Shown here: one piece after another, positions 44,842-54,900 of the stretch
Position numbering within the stretch: the stretch's first letter is position 1
Layout: every line of letters begins with the position of its first letter
DNA from: Xenorhabdus bovienii
GTDB taxonomy: Bacteria > Pseudomonadota > Gammaproteobacteria > Enterobacterales > Enterobacteriaceae
Direction: 5' to 3'
NCBI RefSeq assembly: GCF_024721015.1
Contig: NZ_JANAIF010000017.1
Span: 1 to 64,000 of the forward strand
Length of the DNA stretch: 64,000 nucleotides
Program-made: the position numbers and the translations under genes
The notes under the pieces: model-generated
The model's database searches: none
What the model was told of the DNA's origin: nothing
What the model saw: the letters and a program-made list of their open reading frames with translations, nothing else

Positions 44842-44939
44842 TTATTTATTATTTATTATTTATTATTTATTATTTATTATTTATTATTTATTATTTATTA
44901 TTTATTATTTATTATCTATTATCTATTATCTATTATCTA
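44842..44939. repeat. Heptanucleotide tandem repeat, 14 units
   Basis: Ten perfect copies of TTATTTA are followed directly by four perfect copies of TTATCTA. There are no interruptions across 98 nt. It lies about 410 nt upstream of the giant NRPS start and about 295 nt upstream of the methyltransferase start. Confidence 0.97.
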
Positions 44940-45153
44940 ATATTTGTTATTCATCCTTAATTTAATATTTTATTCAATGTTTTCAAAGCTAATTATCTTG
45001 TATTCATTAATAGCCATTCAAAATTAACTTTCGTTTTCTTCAGGTGATTATTATTGTTTTATGCCACCTTTAGTAATAATATAAAATGAAACTAAAATAG
45101 TATGGTTATAATTATTTCATTATAACTAAAAATTATATATCTATATAACGACG

Positions 45154-45169
45154 CGTGATTTAAATCACA
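45154..45169. promoter_or_regulatory. CRP-like binding site
   Basis: CGTGA-N6-TCACA with a perfect 14-nt palindrome (GTGATTTAAATCAC) inside. It differs from the CRP core TGTGA-N6-TCACA by one base. It ends about 65 nt before the methyltransferase ATG, a position suited to an activator. Binding by CRP is inferred from the motif only. Confidence 0.5.
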
Positions 45170-45234
45170 AACTAAAATATGATTATTAATAATAATCATT
45201 GTCCTCTTATTAATAATTTAAATGGAAGGTTGTA

Positions 45235-46050
45235 ATGTCTGATATTATTGTAACCCAAAGTAATGAAGAAAAAATGTGGTGGGAAGAAGATGCTGGTTTC
45301 TTTGGGAAACTATATAAAGAAGCGGATGATTCAACACAGACTTTTTTTGAAGGAGAAAATAATTTAGTACAAAGAACAAATAAAGAGGTTGACGGAGTTA
45401 TCAATTTATGTGGTCTTAAATCAGGGCAGTATCTTATCGATTGTCCCTGTGGATATGGAAGGCACAGTGTTGCTCTTAGAGAAAAGGGTATCAATGTTAT
45501 CGGAATAGATGTTAATGAAGAACACTTATCTATTGCACGTAGGCATGCAGAAGTACAGAATTCAGATGTGATTTTCAAAAAAGATGATATGCGTACATTC
45601 AAAGTGGAAAGGCAAGTGGATGCGCTAATAAATATGTTTTATTCTTTTGGATTTTTTTCCGATGAAGAAAATGTTAATGCCGCAAGGAATTTTTATGATG
45701 CATTGAAAGAGGGCGGTAAATTCCTTATGCACACCATGATAACAGTTCCTGCATTCGGAGATGGTAGAATTCCGTTGGAAGAAAAAAGAAAATTGCAATC
45801 AGGGAGGACTTTAGTTTCAAAACGAAGATTTAATCATATAACAAAAAGAGAAGAGGGGATATGGTCTTTATTAAACGAAAATAATGAAGAGATTTCTTTG
45901 AGACCATATGATGTGAGGATTTATACTGATATTGAATTCAAAGAACTTTGTCTTGAAGCTGGATTTTCTAAAGTCGAATTATATGGGGATTGGGATGGTT
46001 CTCCATACAATGATAATTCAACTTATTTAATTGTGGTTGCTGAAAAATAG
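45235..46050 (+). CDS. Class I SAM-dependent methyltransferase
   Basis: A 271-residue protein with the Rossmann-fold SAM-binding motif I at residues 66-77 (LIDCPCGYGRHS) and an acidic residue after strand 2 (VIGIDVNEEHLSIARRH). A post-motif region (KKDDMRTF) and a motif with GGKFLMHT follow. Length and motifs fit small-molecule methyltransferases of the Methyltransf_25/11 type; the substrate is unknown. GGAAGG lies 5 nt before the ATG. The gene stands alone between two biosynthetic operons: divergent from the giant NRPS and in the same direction as the hybrid operon, but separated from it by pseudogenes. It may methylate a product or precursor of either line, or serve neither. Confidence 0.85.
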   Translation: MSDIIVTQSNEEKMWWEEDAGFFGKLYKEADDSTQTFFEGENNLVQRTNKEVDGVINLCGLKSGQYLIDCPCGYGRHSVALREKGINVIGIDVNEEHLSIARRHAEVQNSDVIFKKDDMRTFKVERQVDALINMFYSFGFFSDEENVNAARNFYDALKEGGKFLMHTMITVPAFGDGRIPLEEKRKLQSGRTLVSKRRFNHITKREEGIWSLLNENNEEISLRPYDVRIYTDIEFKELCLEAGFSKVELYGDWDGSPYNDNSTYLIVVAEK

Positions 46051-46092
46051 AATGCTGAGTGTCTTTCTTTTAATAAATCTATTTTATAAAAA

Positions 46093-46329
46093 ATGATATA
46101 TGTAAAATCAGTTACCCTCATTGACAAATTTAAGTTTTTTGCGGCGTTGATGATGTTTTTTTATTATATTTCATCTGAAAAATATTCAGTACGAATATTC
46201 AAAATGAAATTTACAAAAAATATTTTCTAATGCGGGTTCTATGGGGGTAACTTTTTTTGTTTGAGTGGTTTTATTCTTGCCTGGTCGCAGAGTGGACGAA
46301 AAATATTTGGTCTAGGTAGATTCGGTTAG
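46093..46329 (+). pseudogene. Decayed acyltransferase-3 family (OafA/YrhL-like) gene, N-terminal fragment
   Basis: One frame reads LIDKFKFFAALMMFFYY, then a stop codon (46228-46230), then GFYGGNFFCLSGFILAWSQSG and a second stop. These match the first two conserved segments of membrane acyltransferases (a FFAAL...FFYH helix and a G-V-FFFVLSGFILAW helix) in the right order and spacing. The rest of the gene is missing where the transposase remnant begins. The family assignment comes from motif memory. Confidence 0.6.
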
Positions 46330-46339
46330 TTAAGTGCAA

Positions 46340-46686
46340 TTCACTCAATGATGAAAATAGATATTGTCCCAGTCAGTCATAACGAACAGTTCGGTTATAA
46401 CGTTCGATATAAGTATTCTGCTAGTAGGGCTTTCCCGGCTGAATAAAATTGATGTTCCTTCGTCCACTCCTGAAATTCATGGCTGGTGTATTCCGGGCCA
46501 GTGTCACATCGGATTGAAACCTATTTTCCTCCCCATTCAATGAGCGGTTCCAACGTTTGTTTAACACGACTGCTCGGTAATTATTCCATCGACAAAGTTC
46601 AGGAACAGGGGTTCCCGCTTCAGCCTGTTTCAAGATGGCTAAGATCTGACTGTCAGTAAAGCGTGTTTTTTGTTTTGCATTCAATT
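46340..46686 (-). pseudogene. IS3-family transposase remnant (fused orfA/orfB fragments)
   Basis: On the minus strand, the OrfA start (TRFTDSQILAILKQAEAG, then TPVPELCR) is joined by an internal deletion to the OrfB catalytic region. One frame reads RCDTGPEYTSHEFQEWTKEH, another IQPGKPY, a stop, then QNTYIERYNRTVRYD, a stop, then LGQYLFSS. The DDE Asp and Glu neighbourhoods are recognisable, but frameshift, two stops and the deletion make it dead. It abuts the acyltransferase fragment, so the element probably inserted there. Confidence 0.85.
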
Positions 46687-46999
46687 ATCAGCAGACAAGC
46701 CGCATTAGCGGTACGTCAGTTCAAAATAGATTATTTTTTAGTGTGTGGTTTATATTTGTTTTCTTAAATTTTCATAAAAATAACATGTTGTTAATGGTAT
46801 GTTTAAATAATGTATATATAATATAATTACACATTTTTCACGATATGTTTTTTACTTTTAAATCAACCGATTGTATAGGTGGTGAATGTTTTCTAAATAA
46901 AACATATTGTTGTAAGTTTAGGGTAAATAGATTTTTTATTGCTTATATGAGTAAGTGATAAATATTACCTGTTGTATGCTATTGGTGATAGGAAATAAT
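46687..46999. other. AT-rich leader of the hybrid NRPS-PKS operon
   Basis: About 310 nt without a gene, between the transposase remnant and the first gene of the hybrid operon. It should carry that operon's promoter. I see only one symmetrical element (46886-46905), listed separately, and cannot place promoter boxes safely. Confidence 0.6.
46886..46905. promoter_or_regulatory. Inverted repeat upstream of the hybrid operon
   Basis: ATGTTTT and AAAACAT arms of 7 nt, fully complementary, are separated by CTAAAT. It lies about 95 nt before the first start codon. It could be an operator or a weak hairpin; in such AT-rich DNA chance is a real alternative. Confidence 0.3.
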
Positions 47000-49900
47000 A
47001 TGAAAAAGAAACTTTTATTTGAAGTTATTTCAGAGATAGCATCTAAAAATCCTGAAAATATTGCTGTCAATTTTTGTGGTAATACACTGATTTATAGTCA
47101 ATTAGAACAGCAATCTGACTTATTAGCACATTATTTTTTATCAAAATATCCAATGCATCGCAAAGGGAAGATAGCAATCTATATTGAACCTGGCCTGATA
47201 TTGCCAGTGGCTTTGTTAGCTATTTTGAAAGCCGGTTTTTCATACGTGCCGATTTCCCATTTTTACCCAGTAGAAAGAATGGCAAAAATTTTAGATGACT
47301 CTTCTGCTTTTTTGTTACTTTCTACACGGTCGATTATTAATAAAAGAAGGCTAGACACGTGGTTTCACTCAGTGCTCGCTTTAGAAGATATTGACTTCTC
47401 AGCCCCAACAAATACAGGATGTTTACCTACCGTATTTAGCAATGATTTAGCTTATATTTTATATACCTCTGGATCTACAGGGATACCTAAAGGTGTCGCC
47501 ATAGAGCACCGTAACTTGAGCTATTATTTAGATTGGTTTAATCAGGATCTTTGGCCTCAAACGCAAGCACTATTACCATTAACGTCTTCGCTTAGTTTTG
47601 CTGCTGCGGTAGCACAGTTATATGCACCATTATTGCGTGGGGACACCTTGCATATCCTGCCAGCTGATAGCCTGTATGAGCCTGAAGTTTTATTCAACTG
47701 GTATCAGCAGTACTCTAATGGGGCGATTTACTGTGTTCCTACCATCTGGGATGAACTACTGAATTATATAATTAATACGGATAATTCAATTACCCTCCCT
47801 AAAGTGGTCTTTCTTTCTGGTGAACCTGTTTCTTATGATTTAAAAGAACGTACTTTTCAGCAGCTCCCTGGCGTAAGAATATTTAATCTCTATGGGCCGA
47901 CAGAAACAACAGCGAATGGAGCATTCACCGAATTAGAAAAAGAAAAACCGGTTACTCTGGGAAAAGCGTTGCGGGGTAGTGAAATTATTATTGTAAATGA
48001 CGATTTACAATCGGTTCCTGCTGGGCAGAGTGGTGAGATTTGTATCATCGGTGAAGGTGTTGCACGGGGATATGTTAATCTTGAATCTCTGACCAAACAG
48101 CGCTTTTTCAATTATACAACAGAGAATGTTTTCAGCAGAGGATATCGTACGGGAGATTTAGGAAAAGTTAATTCTCAGGGTGAGCTCATCTATTTAGGAC
48201 GCATTGATCGTCAAATGAAGATTAATGGTGTGCGGATTGAACCCGCTGAGATAGAGAGGGTTTTACGTCAATTTCCTGAAATTAATAAAGCACTGGTCTG
48301 TTTATTGAGTGAAAAAACAGACCAGCCGTATTTGGTCGCATACCTTGTCAGTCAAGAAAAGCCTATCTCAATCAGCGAAATTAGACTGTTCTTGCGGAAG
48401 AGACTACCGGATGTGATGGTTCCATCTCACTATCTCTTTATTGAAACTTTACCTAAATTACCTAACGGCAAGCTGGATATCAATCGATTACCATTACCTT
48501 GCCCAGTTCGACCAGAGTTAGGATACCCTTGTGTTAAAGCCGTCAGCAATTTGCAACAAGATCTAATCGATATTTGGCAGGAGGCATTGGGGTTTCGGGA
48601 GCTAGGTATCCATGATGATTTTTTTGATTTAGGGGGGAATTCTTTACAAGCCATTCAGGTGAGACAGATAATTAGGCGTAGATTGTCTTGTGATATTAAT
48701 TATTCTCTATTTTTTAATAATGCAACCCCTTATTTATTATCTTTTATTATTCCTGATTACATCAATGATAAGGTTGCTGATGTTAGTGAAGACGAAATAC
48801 TAGATGGAGACAATTGCTTATTATCTGATGAACAAAATTATTTTTTGGTGTTAGATCAAATCAGCCCAGATCCCACATCCTATTGTATTAATTTCTATCT
48901 AATTATTAATGGAGAGCTAAACAATTCAGCAATAGAATGGAGCCTAAAGCGTATTTTGGAATGTAACTCAGTGCTACGGAGTCGTTTTGATCTTGATGAA
49001 TTTTCTCGTATTGAAGAAAATTATTCTGTAGAGATGATAAAAATATTGCAACAGGTTTACACCCGTTCTCTGGATTTAATTGATGAAATGGACATTAAAC
49101 ATTTACTGGATTTTGTTGATTTTCCAAAGGTAGATTTAGAACAGACTCTACCTATTTCTTTTAAATTACTTTCTTTGGAAAAACAAAAAAATATATTATT
49201 AGTCAGTGTGCATCATGTCGTTTTTGATCATGATTCTATTAATTTGTTTTTTAATCAGTTTATTAATTATATGCGAGCCTATATAGCCGGGGATTTTCAT
49301 TATAAATTAGGAAATGGAATACAATATCAGCGATATTGTCAATGGCAAAAAAAAATAAAACCCATACGTTATCAGCAAGAGCAGAAATTTTGGGTGAAGA
49401 CGATGGAAGATTACCTTCTTGCTGGTGCAGATGCATCTGAATTTAGAACGATTGAAGAGGTAAAAGGTGAGAACCACTGGTTTTCCATATCAGTAGAATT
49501 AACCTTGGCTCTGACGCAATTTGCAAAAAAACAGAAAACTACCCTTTTTATTTGTATGTTGACCGCATTTAACAAGTTACTTAAATGTACTCTTCGTTAT
49601 AAAAATAGCGCTATTGGTATTCCGGTGTCTAATCGGATGCTATATGAAGACATCTCACTATTAGGTTGTTTTGTTAACATGGTGACTTATTATGATGTTA
49701 TAAATCATCACGATAGTTTCAGGACTATGTTGTTACGTTGTCAACAGAAAATGAATACTATCCTGGATAACCAAATGTTTCCTTATAATGAATTAATCAA
49801 CGAAGTACGCGCTAAAGGATGGAATGAGAAGTTACGTTTCCCTGTTTGTTTTAACTACCTATCGTCAATGCCTGAAAGAATGTATTTAGATAGTTGTGAA

Positions 49901-50080
49901 TACCAAATCGGCTATATTATGAATAAACAAGCCAGATTCGAACTGACACTTTCTGTCAATGAGGGGAAATCTTTTTCGCTCTGTTTTAATTACGCTAAGA
50001 ATGTATTTAACATAGATGAAATAAAAGAGTTATCTGAAAAATATCACTCTTTATTATCGGAAATGATATTTGATGAGTAA
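47000..50080 (+). CDS. NRPS loading subunit A-T-C with atypical A pocket
   Basis: A protein of 1026 residues from ATG 47000. This start is preferred because AGGA lies 6 nt upstream; a longer GTG start at 46955 lacks a convincing binding site. The A domain (1-490) has YTSGSTGIPKG and GYRTGD, a T domain carries GGNSLQAI (Ser 548), and a C domain (about 590-1020) has HHVVFDH at 738-744. The pocket reads AAAYFSLAN: SLSFAAAVAQLY puts Ala where alpha-amino-acid-activating domains have Asp 235. The substrate is therefore probably not an ordinary alpha-amino acid (a beta-amino, keto, hydroxy or aryl acid is possible). Without an upstream C domain it should start the chain, and its own C domain should pass the unit to the next protein. 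It is the first gene of the hybrid operon, 59 nt before the next. Confidence 0.9.
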   Translation: MKKKLLFEVISEIASKNPENIAVNFCGNTLIYSQLEQQSDLLAHYFLSKYPMHRKGKIAIYIEPGLILPVALLAILKAGFSYVPISHFYPVERMAKILDDSSAFLLLSTRSIINKRRLDTWFHSVLALEDIDFSAPTNTGCLPTVFSNDLAYILYTSGSTGIPKGVAIEHRNLSYYLDWFNQDLWPQTQALLPLTSSLSFAAAVAQLYAPLLRGDTLHILPADSLYEPEVLFNWYQQYSNGAIYCVPTIWDELLNYIINTDNSITLPKVVFLSGEPVSYDLKERTFQQLPGVRIFNLYGPTETTANGAFTELEKEKPVTLGKALRGSEIIIVNDDLQSVPAGQSGEICIIGEGVARGYVNLESLTKQRFFNYTTENVFSRGYRTGDLGKVNSQGELIYLGRIDRQMKINGVRIEPAEIERVLRQFPEINKALVCLLSEKTDQPYLVAYLVSQEKPISISEIRLFLRKRLPDVMVPSHYLFIETLPKLPNGKLDINRLPLPCPVRPELGYPCVKAVSNLQQDLIDIWQEALGFRELGIHDDFFDLGGNSLQAIQVRQIIRRRLSCDINYSLFFNNATPYLLSFIIPDYINDKVADVSEDEILDGDNCLLSDEQNYFLVLDQISPDPTSYCINFYLIINGELNNSAIEWSLKRILECNSVLRSRFDLDEFSRIEENYSVEMIKILQQVYTRSLDLIDEMDIKHLLDFVDFPKVDLEQTLPISFKLLSLEKQKNILLVSVHHVVFDHDSINLFFNQFINYMRAYIAGDFHYKLGNGIQYQRYCQWQKKIKPIRYQQEQKFWVKTMEDYLLAGADASEFRTIEEVKGENHWFSISVELTLALTQFAKKQKTTLFICMLTAFNKLLKCTLRYKNSAIGIPVSNRMLYEDISLLGCFVNMVTYYDVINHHDSFRTMLLRCQQKMNTILDNQMFPYNELINEVRAKGWNEKLRFPVCFNYLSSMPERMYLDSCEYQIGYIMNKQARFELTLSVNEGKSFSLCFNYAKNVFNIDEIKELSEKYHSLLSEMIFDE

Positions 50081-50139
50081 TCGATAAATACGCTCAGAAA
50101 ATGTGTGTTAAATAGTTAATTTATCTATAGGAAAAGCAC

Positions 50140-51927
50140 ATGGCATCTGAAAAAATTATTCATTCTAAGGTCTTACTGCAAACCAATAAGACACCCGATT
50201 TAATTGCGCTTAGGTGTGATGAAAGTATAATAACGTATCAACAATTAGAACAACGTTCTAATGCATTAGCTGATTATTTAATTAAACATGGCGTAAAACC
50301 CGGTAATATTGTTGGTGTTTATATTAATAAAGGAATTGATTTGGTAATCAGTTTGTTAGGAATATTGAAAGCAGGAGGATGTTACTTACCATTAGACCCC
50401 TATTATCCTCATGAACGCTTGACATATATGATTAGTCATTCTAAAACAGCATTTATTATTACTGATAATGAACAAATATTAACGTTGCTTCAATGCGACT
50501 GTAATTTTATTAATATTAAAACACTCAATTTAACGCTCAATAATCAACTGACACTCCCCAAGGTGAATGATGACCATCTGTGTTATGTCATGTACACATC
50601 TGGATCAACAGGAGTTCCTAAAGGTGTGATGGTGAGTCACCGGACTGTTGTTAATTATTTGGAATGGATGCAAAGCGAGTTTATCTTAAAGTATGAGGAC
50701 GTAGTGCTTAACCAATCTACTTTTAGTTTTGATGTTTCCGTTTGGGAAATCTTCTGGCCATTAATTGCCGGTGCAAGCTGCGCATTAATTACAGAAGAGA
50801 TTAAATTCGATCCATTTCTAATAGCAAAATTCATTACCCGACACCATGTAACAGTCGCTCAGTTTGTTCCTACAGCATTAAGGACAATTGCCGGCGCTAA
50901 TGTATTGTCAGGCTGCCCATCGCTAAAACATCTATTTGCCGGTGGAGAAGTGCTTGATCAATCCTTAGTTAATGAGTTAACTGAGCAATTTAAGGGGCAG
51001 ATTCACAACCTATATGGGCCAACTGAAGCAACAATTTTTGCTTGTCACTGGTATTGCCGGGCGGGAGAGAAAGAAAAAACAGTACCGATTGGTAAAGCCA
51101 TTCCACATGCTCGTACCTATGTGCTGAATGAATATTTTCAACCCGTTCCCGTTGGTGAGTGTGGCGAACTTTATTTAGCCGGAGATATCCTGGCTAAAGG
51201 GTATCTCTACGAAGAGTCACTGACCCAAAAATGTTTTGTTAACGACTCTTTTTCCTGTTATAGCAACCAAAAAATGTATCGTACGGGGGATTTAGTAAAA
51301 CAACGCCCTGATAATATATTGGAATTTATAGGCAGAATCGATGATCAGATAAAAATGCGAGGATATCGTATTGAACTGAAAGAAATAGAAAGGCATCTTT
51401 TGTCCCACCCCTATATCACTCATGCTGTTGTAGTGATTGACGATCCCCCAGAAAATAAAAACTTATCATTATCTGCATATTATGTATTACATCATCAACA
51501 ATCAGTTAACGTTCAGGATATAAAAAAATATCTATTAAAATTTTTACCTTACTTTATGTTACCTTCTTGTTTTATTGAATTAGATAAAATTCCGGTTCAC
51601 CCGAATGGAAAAATAGACAAATCAAATTTTAGTTTATATGTGAATGAAAATAATAAGTATTTTGTTGATGAGAATTCAAATACAGGCATTGAGGAAATAA
51701 TAATTTCAATCTGGAAACCTGTACTGAACAACCGAAATTTTTCGAAGCAGGATAATTTTTTTGATATTGGGGGGAACTCTTTACTTATGTCAAAGGTATA
51801 TAGGAAAATTAAGAAAAAATTCTCTGTCTCTATTTCAATAATGGATTTATTTCAGTACCCATCAGTACAAATGCTGAGTAGGTATATTTGTGAAAAGCGT
51901 GCGGGTATTTTGAGAGAGAAGGAATAA
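50140..51927 (+). CDS. Free-standing NRPS A-T didomain protein
   Basis: A protein of 595 residues, preceded by AGGAAA. The A domain (1-480) has MYTSGSTGVPKG, the core FDVSVWEIF, YGPTEATIF, YRTGD and a C-terminal HPNGKIDK. The T domain carries GGNSLLMSK (Ser 547). The pocket reads DVWQFGLIF plus Lys. DVW and Leu 322 recall serine-type pockets (DVWHLSLIDK), but the other positions differ, so I leave the residue open. It has no C domain; the C domain at the end of the preceding protein should condense the starter unit onto this carrier. The KS of the next protein (start 38 nt downstream) should then extend the dipeptidyl chain. Confidence 0.9.
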   Translation: MASEKIIHSKVLLQTNKTPDLIALRCDESIITYQQLEQRSNALADYLIKHGVKPGNIVGVYINKGIDLVISLLGILKAGGCYLPLDPYYPHERLTYMISHSKTAFIITDNEQILTLLQCDCNFINIKTLNLTLNNQLTLPKVNDDHLCYVMYTSGSTGVPKGVMVSHRTVVNYLEWMQSEFILKYEDVVLNQSTFSFDVSVWEIFWPLIAGASCALITEEIKFDPFLIAKFITRHHVTVAQFVPTALRTIAGANVLSGCPSLKHLFAGGEVLDQSLVNELTEQFKGQIHNLYGPTEATIFACHWYCRAGEKEKTVPIGKAIPHARTYVLNEYFQPVPVGECGELYLAGDILAKGYLYEESLTQKCFVNDSFSCYSNQKMYRTGDLVKQRPDNILEFIGRIDDQIKMRGYRIELKEIERHLLSHPYITHAVVVIDDPPENKNLSLSAYYVLHHQQSVNVQDIKKYLLKFLPYFMLPSCFIELDKIPVHPNGKIDKSNFSLYVNENNKYFVDENSNTGIEEIIISIWKPVLNNRNFSKQDNFFDIGGNSLLMSKVYRKIKKKFSVSISIMDLFQYPSVQMLSRYICEKRAGILREKE

Positions 51928-51964
51928 TTCATTGTAACTTGATGACGTATAGCGAGATAACAAA

Positions 51965-54900
51965 ATGAAAGATCAAAAAAAATTGCACGAGAAAGATATT
52001 GCCATTGTGGGCATGTCAGCTCGTTTTCCTGGTGCTGAAGATGTCACTCTATTTTGGCAGAATTTATTAGATGGTGTTGAAAGTATCAGCACATTCAGTG
52101 AAGAAGAATTGCGGGTATCTGGCGTAGAAGAAGAAGTGTTAGCCTCACCAAATTATATACGTCGCCGTGGTATCTTAGGCAATGCCCTGCACTTTGACGC
52201 TAATTTTTTTGATATCACACCCCGAGACGCAGAAATTATGGATCCGCAACATCGGGTCTTTCTAGAATGCTGTTGGCATGCGTTTGAAGATGCGGGTTAT
52301 GTTCCTGATACTTATGCTGGCAAAGTCGGCGTGTTTGGTGGTACGGGTACTGCATGGCATCTGAATACAGTGAATAAACACCCTGATGTGCTGAAATATA
52401 CCAGCGGCGCTTCAATCGTCACTAATAACGACAAAGACTACGTCACAACGCGGGTTTCGTACAAACTTAACCTGCAAGGGCCGAGTATTAACGTCCAGAC
52501 GGCTTGTTCGACATCGATGGTCGCTGTGGTGATGGGCATCAATAGTTTACTGAATAGAGAAAGTGATCTGGTGATTGCAGGGGGCGTTTCCATCGATATA
52601 CCCGAGCGCAGGGGTTACCCCTATATGCAGGGCGGTATGGAATCGGCTGATGGCCGCTGTTATGCATTTGACTCTCGGGCGAATGGCACTGTATTTAGCC
52701 GGGGTGCCGGGGTCGTTGTGTTGAAACGACTAAAAGATGCAGTAAATGATGGTGATCATATTTATGCAGTGCTGAAAGGCGGCGCAATTAATAACGACGG
52801 AAATACGAAAGTCGGCTATACCGCACCCAGTATCCAAGGGCAGATCGCAGTGGCTAAACAAGCGATTATTAACGCGCAGATAGAACCGGTAACCATCAGT
52901 TTTGTGGAAGCTCATGGCACGGCAACGACATTGGGAGACCCAATAGAATTTACTTCATTGAGCCAAACTTTTCGGGAATTCACAGATAAAACTCAGTTTT
53001 GTCGTATGGGGTCAGTTAAGACCAATATTGGCCACACTGATGCCGCTTCTGGCATAGCCAGTTTGATTAAGGCTTCTCTTGCTCTGGAAAATGGGAAGTT
53101 ACCCGCTTCATTACATTATATGTCACCGAATCCCCACATTGACTTCGAGACTAGCCCGTTTGTGATGAATACTAAGCTGCATATACTGGAAGCATCTGAT
53201 ATACCTCATCGTGCTTTAGTGAATTCATTCGGTGTGGGGGGAACGAATGCCTGTGTTATTCTTGAAAGCGCACCTGACACAATTCCTAGTGATCCGTATG
53301 AAGGCCTGATAATGCTGCCTTTCTCTGCCAAAAGTGCCGCTGCACTGGAAATGATGAAGCAGCGTATGTGTGATTATCTGAAAAATCACGAAGAGATTAA
53401 TTTATCTGATGTCGCTTATACCTTACAAATTGGCCGTAAACACTTTTCTCACAGCACAGTACTGATAGGAAATAATCGTGATAAATTATTGGAGAAACTT
53501 GAACAACCCTCCCCGATAATTCACTTACCAGAAAAATCGTCTAAGTCCGTAGTATTTATGTTCCCGGGACAAGGTAATCAATATATCAATATGGCCCATG
53601 ATCTTTATATTACCTACAGTGTGTTTAGGGAAATCATGGATTATTGTTGTCAATATCTGGAGCCAATTCTTGGGTTGAATCTACAATCTATTATTTTCCA
53701 GAAAGAAAACAGTTCTGAAAAAGAACGTATCAATGAAACTCAATTTACGCAACCTGCATTGTTCGTTGTGGAATATAGTCTGGCGCAATTATGGGTCTCT
53801 TGGGGCATCAAACCAGATGTAATGATTGGTCACAGTGTCGGAGAATATGTTGCTGCCTGTATTTCTGGCGTGTTCTCACTGGAAGATGCCTTAAAGGCAG
53901 TAGCATTAAGGGGAAAACTTGTACAAGGGTTACCGACAGGCAGTATGCTGGCAGTACTGATGGATGAGAAGGCTCTGAGTACCGAAATACAAGGCTACAA
54001 ATTGGAAATTGCCGCTGTCAATTATCCCGGCCTGTGTGTCGTGGCAGGAGAGACAGACGAAACCGTACGTTTCCAGAAGCAGTTGGAAGATAACAATATA
54101 TTTTGCAAACCATTGGATACTTCACATGGCTTCCATTCTTATATGATGGAACCCATACTCCCTGCGTTCAAAGAAATCATTGATAATATTGATTTACATT
54201 CACCACGCATTCCATTTATTTCGACGGTAACTGGCGAATGGATGACGGATTCATTAGCTAAAGACAGTAACTACTGGGTCAGACATGTACGTAATCCTGT
54301 ATTGTTCTCCCATGCGTTCAACACATTGATAACCAAAGACGATCCGGATTTTATTTTTCTTGAAGTCGGCCCTGGTCGTTCTCTGGAATCAGCGGCCAGG
54401 CAACATATCAAAGCACAGAGTGGCGTTTTCATTTATTCTTCGCTACCCATTGCAAAAGATATTGCGATGACTGGGGAGTCCTTGCTCATGGCATTAGGGA
54501 ATTTGTGGGCTTGTGGTATTACCGTTGCTTGGGAGGGTTTTTACACCGGAAAACGCCGTTTACGTCTGCCTCTGCCGGGTTATCCTTTTGAACGCAAGGA
54601 ATTCAAATTACCTGACATTAACCATAACCAGAATGGTGCTGGCACATACGATACCCAGTCAGTTAATACCCGTAAACGTAAGAAAGCCGATATTGGTGAT
54701 TGGTTCTATATCCCAAGGTGGAAGCAAACTATTCCTGCCAAATTTATGGAAAGTAAATTTATTAATCCTGAGACGGAATGCTGGTTACTGTTTGTCGACG
54801 AAATGGGGGTTGCTGAACATATTCAACGGCAATTAACAAATTCGGGGCATAAGGTGCTGACTGTTTGTCAGGGGCATCAATACCAAGAAAACCACGACTC

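Larger units (their letters stand above)
44433..45234. other. AT-rich divergent intergenic region
   Basis: About 800 nt between the divergently read giant NRPS gene and the methyltransferase gene. It is extremely AT-rich and should hold promoters for both directions, but I cannot place -35/-10 boxes with confidence. It contains a heptanucleotide tandem repeat and a CRP-like palindrome, listed separately. No convincing gene is seen. Confidence 0.7.

Noticed and set aside
44842-44939. Possible CRISPR array
   Set aside because: The 7-nt units are directly abutting, with no spacers and no cas genes nearby. It is a simple tandem repeat.
45154-45169. FNR site
   Set aside because: The FNR consensus needs TTGAT-N4-ATCAA. 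The outer bases here are G and C, which fit CRP better.
46955-46999. Longer start (GTG 46955) for the A-T-C protein
   Set aside because: It adds an unusual Cys-rich stretch and lacks a good ribosome binding site, whereas ATG 47000 has AGGA at proper distance.
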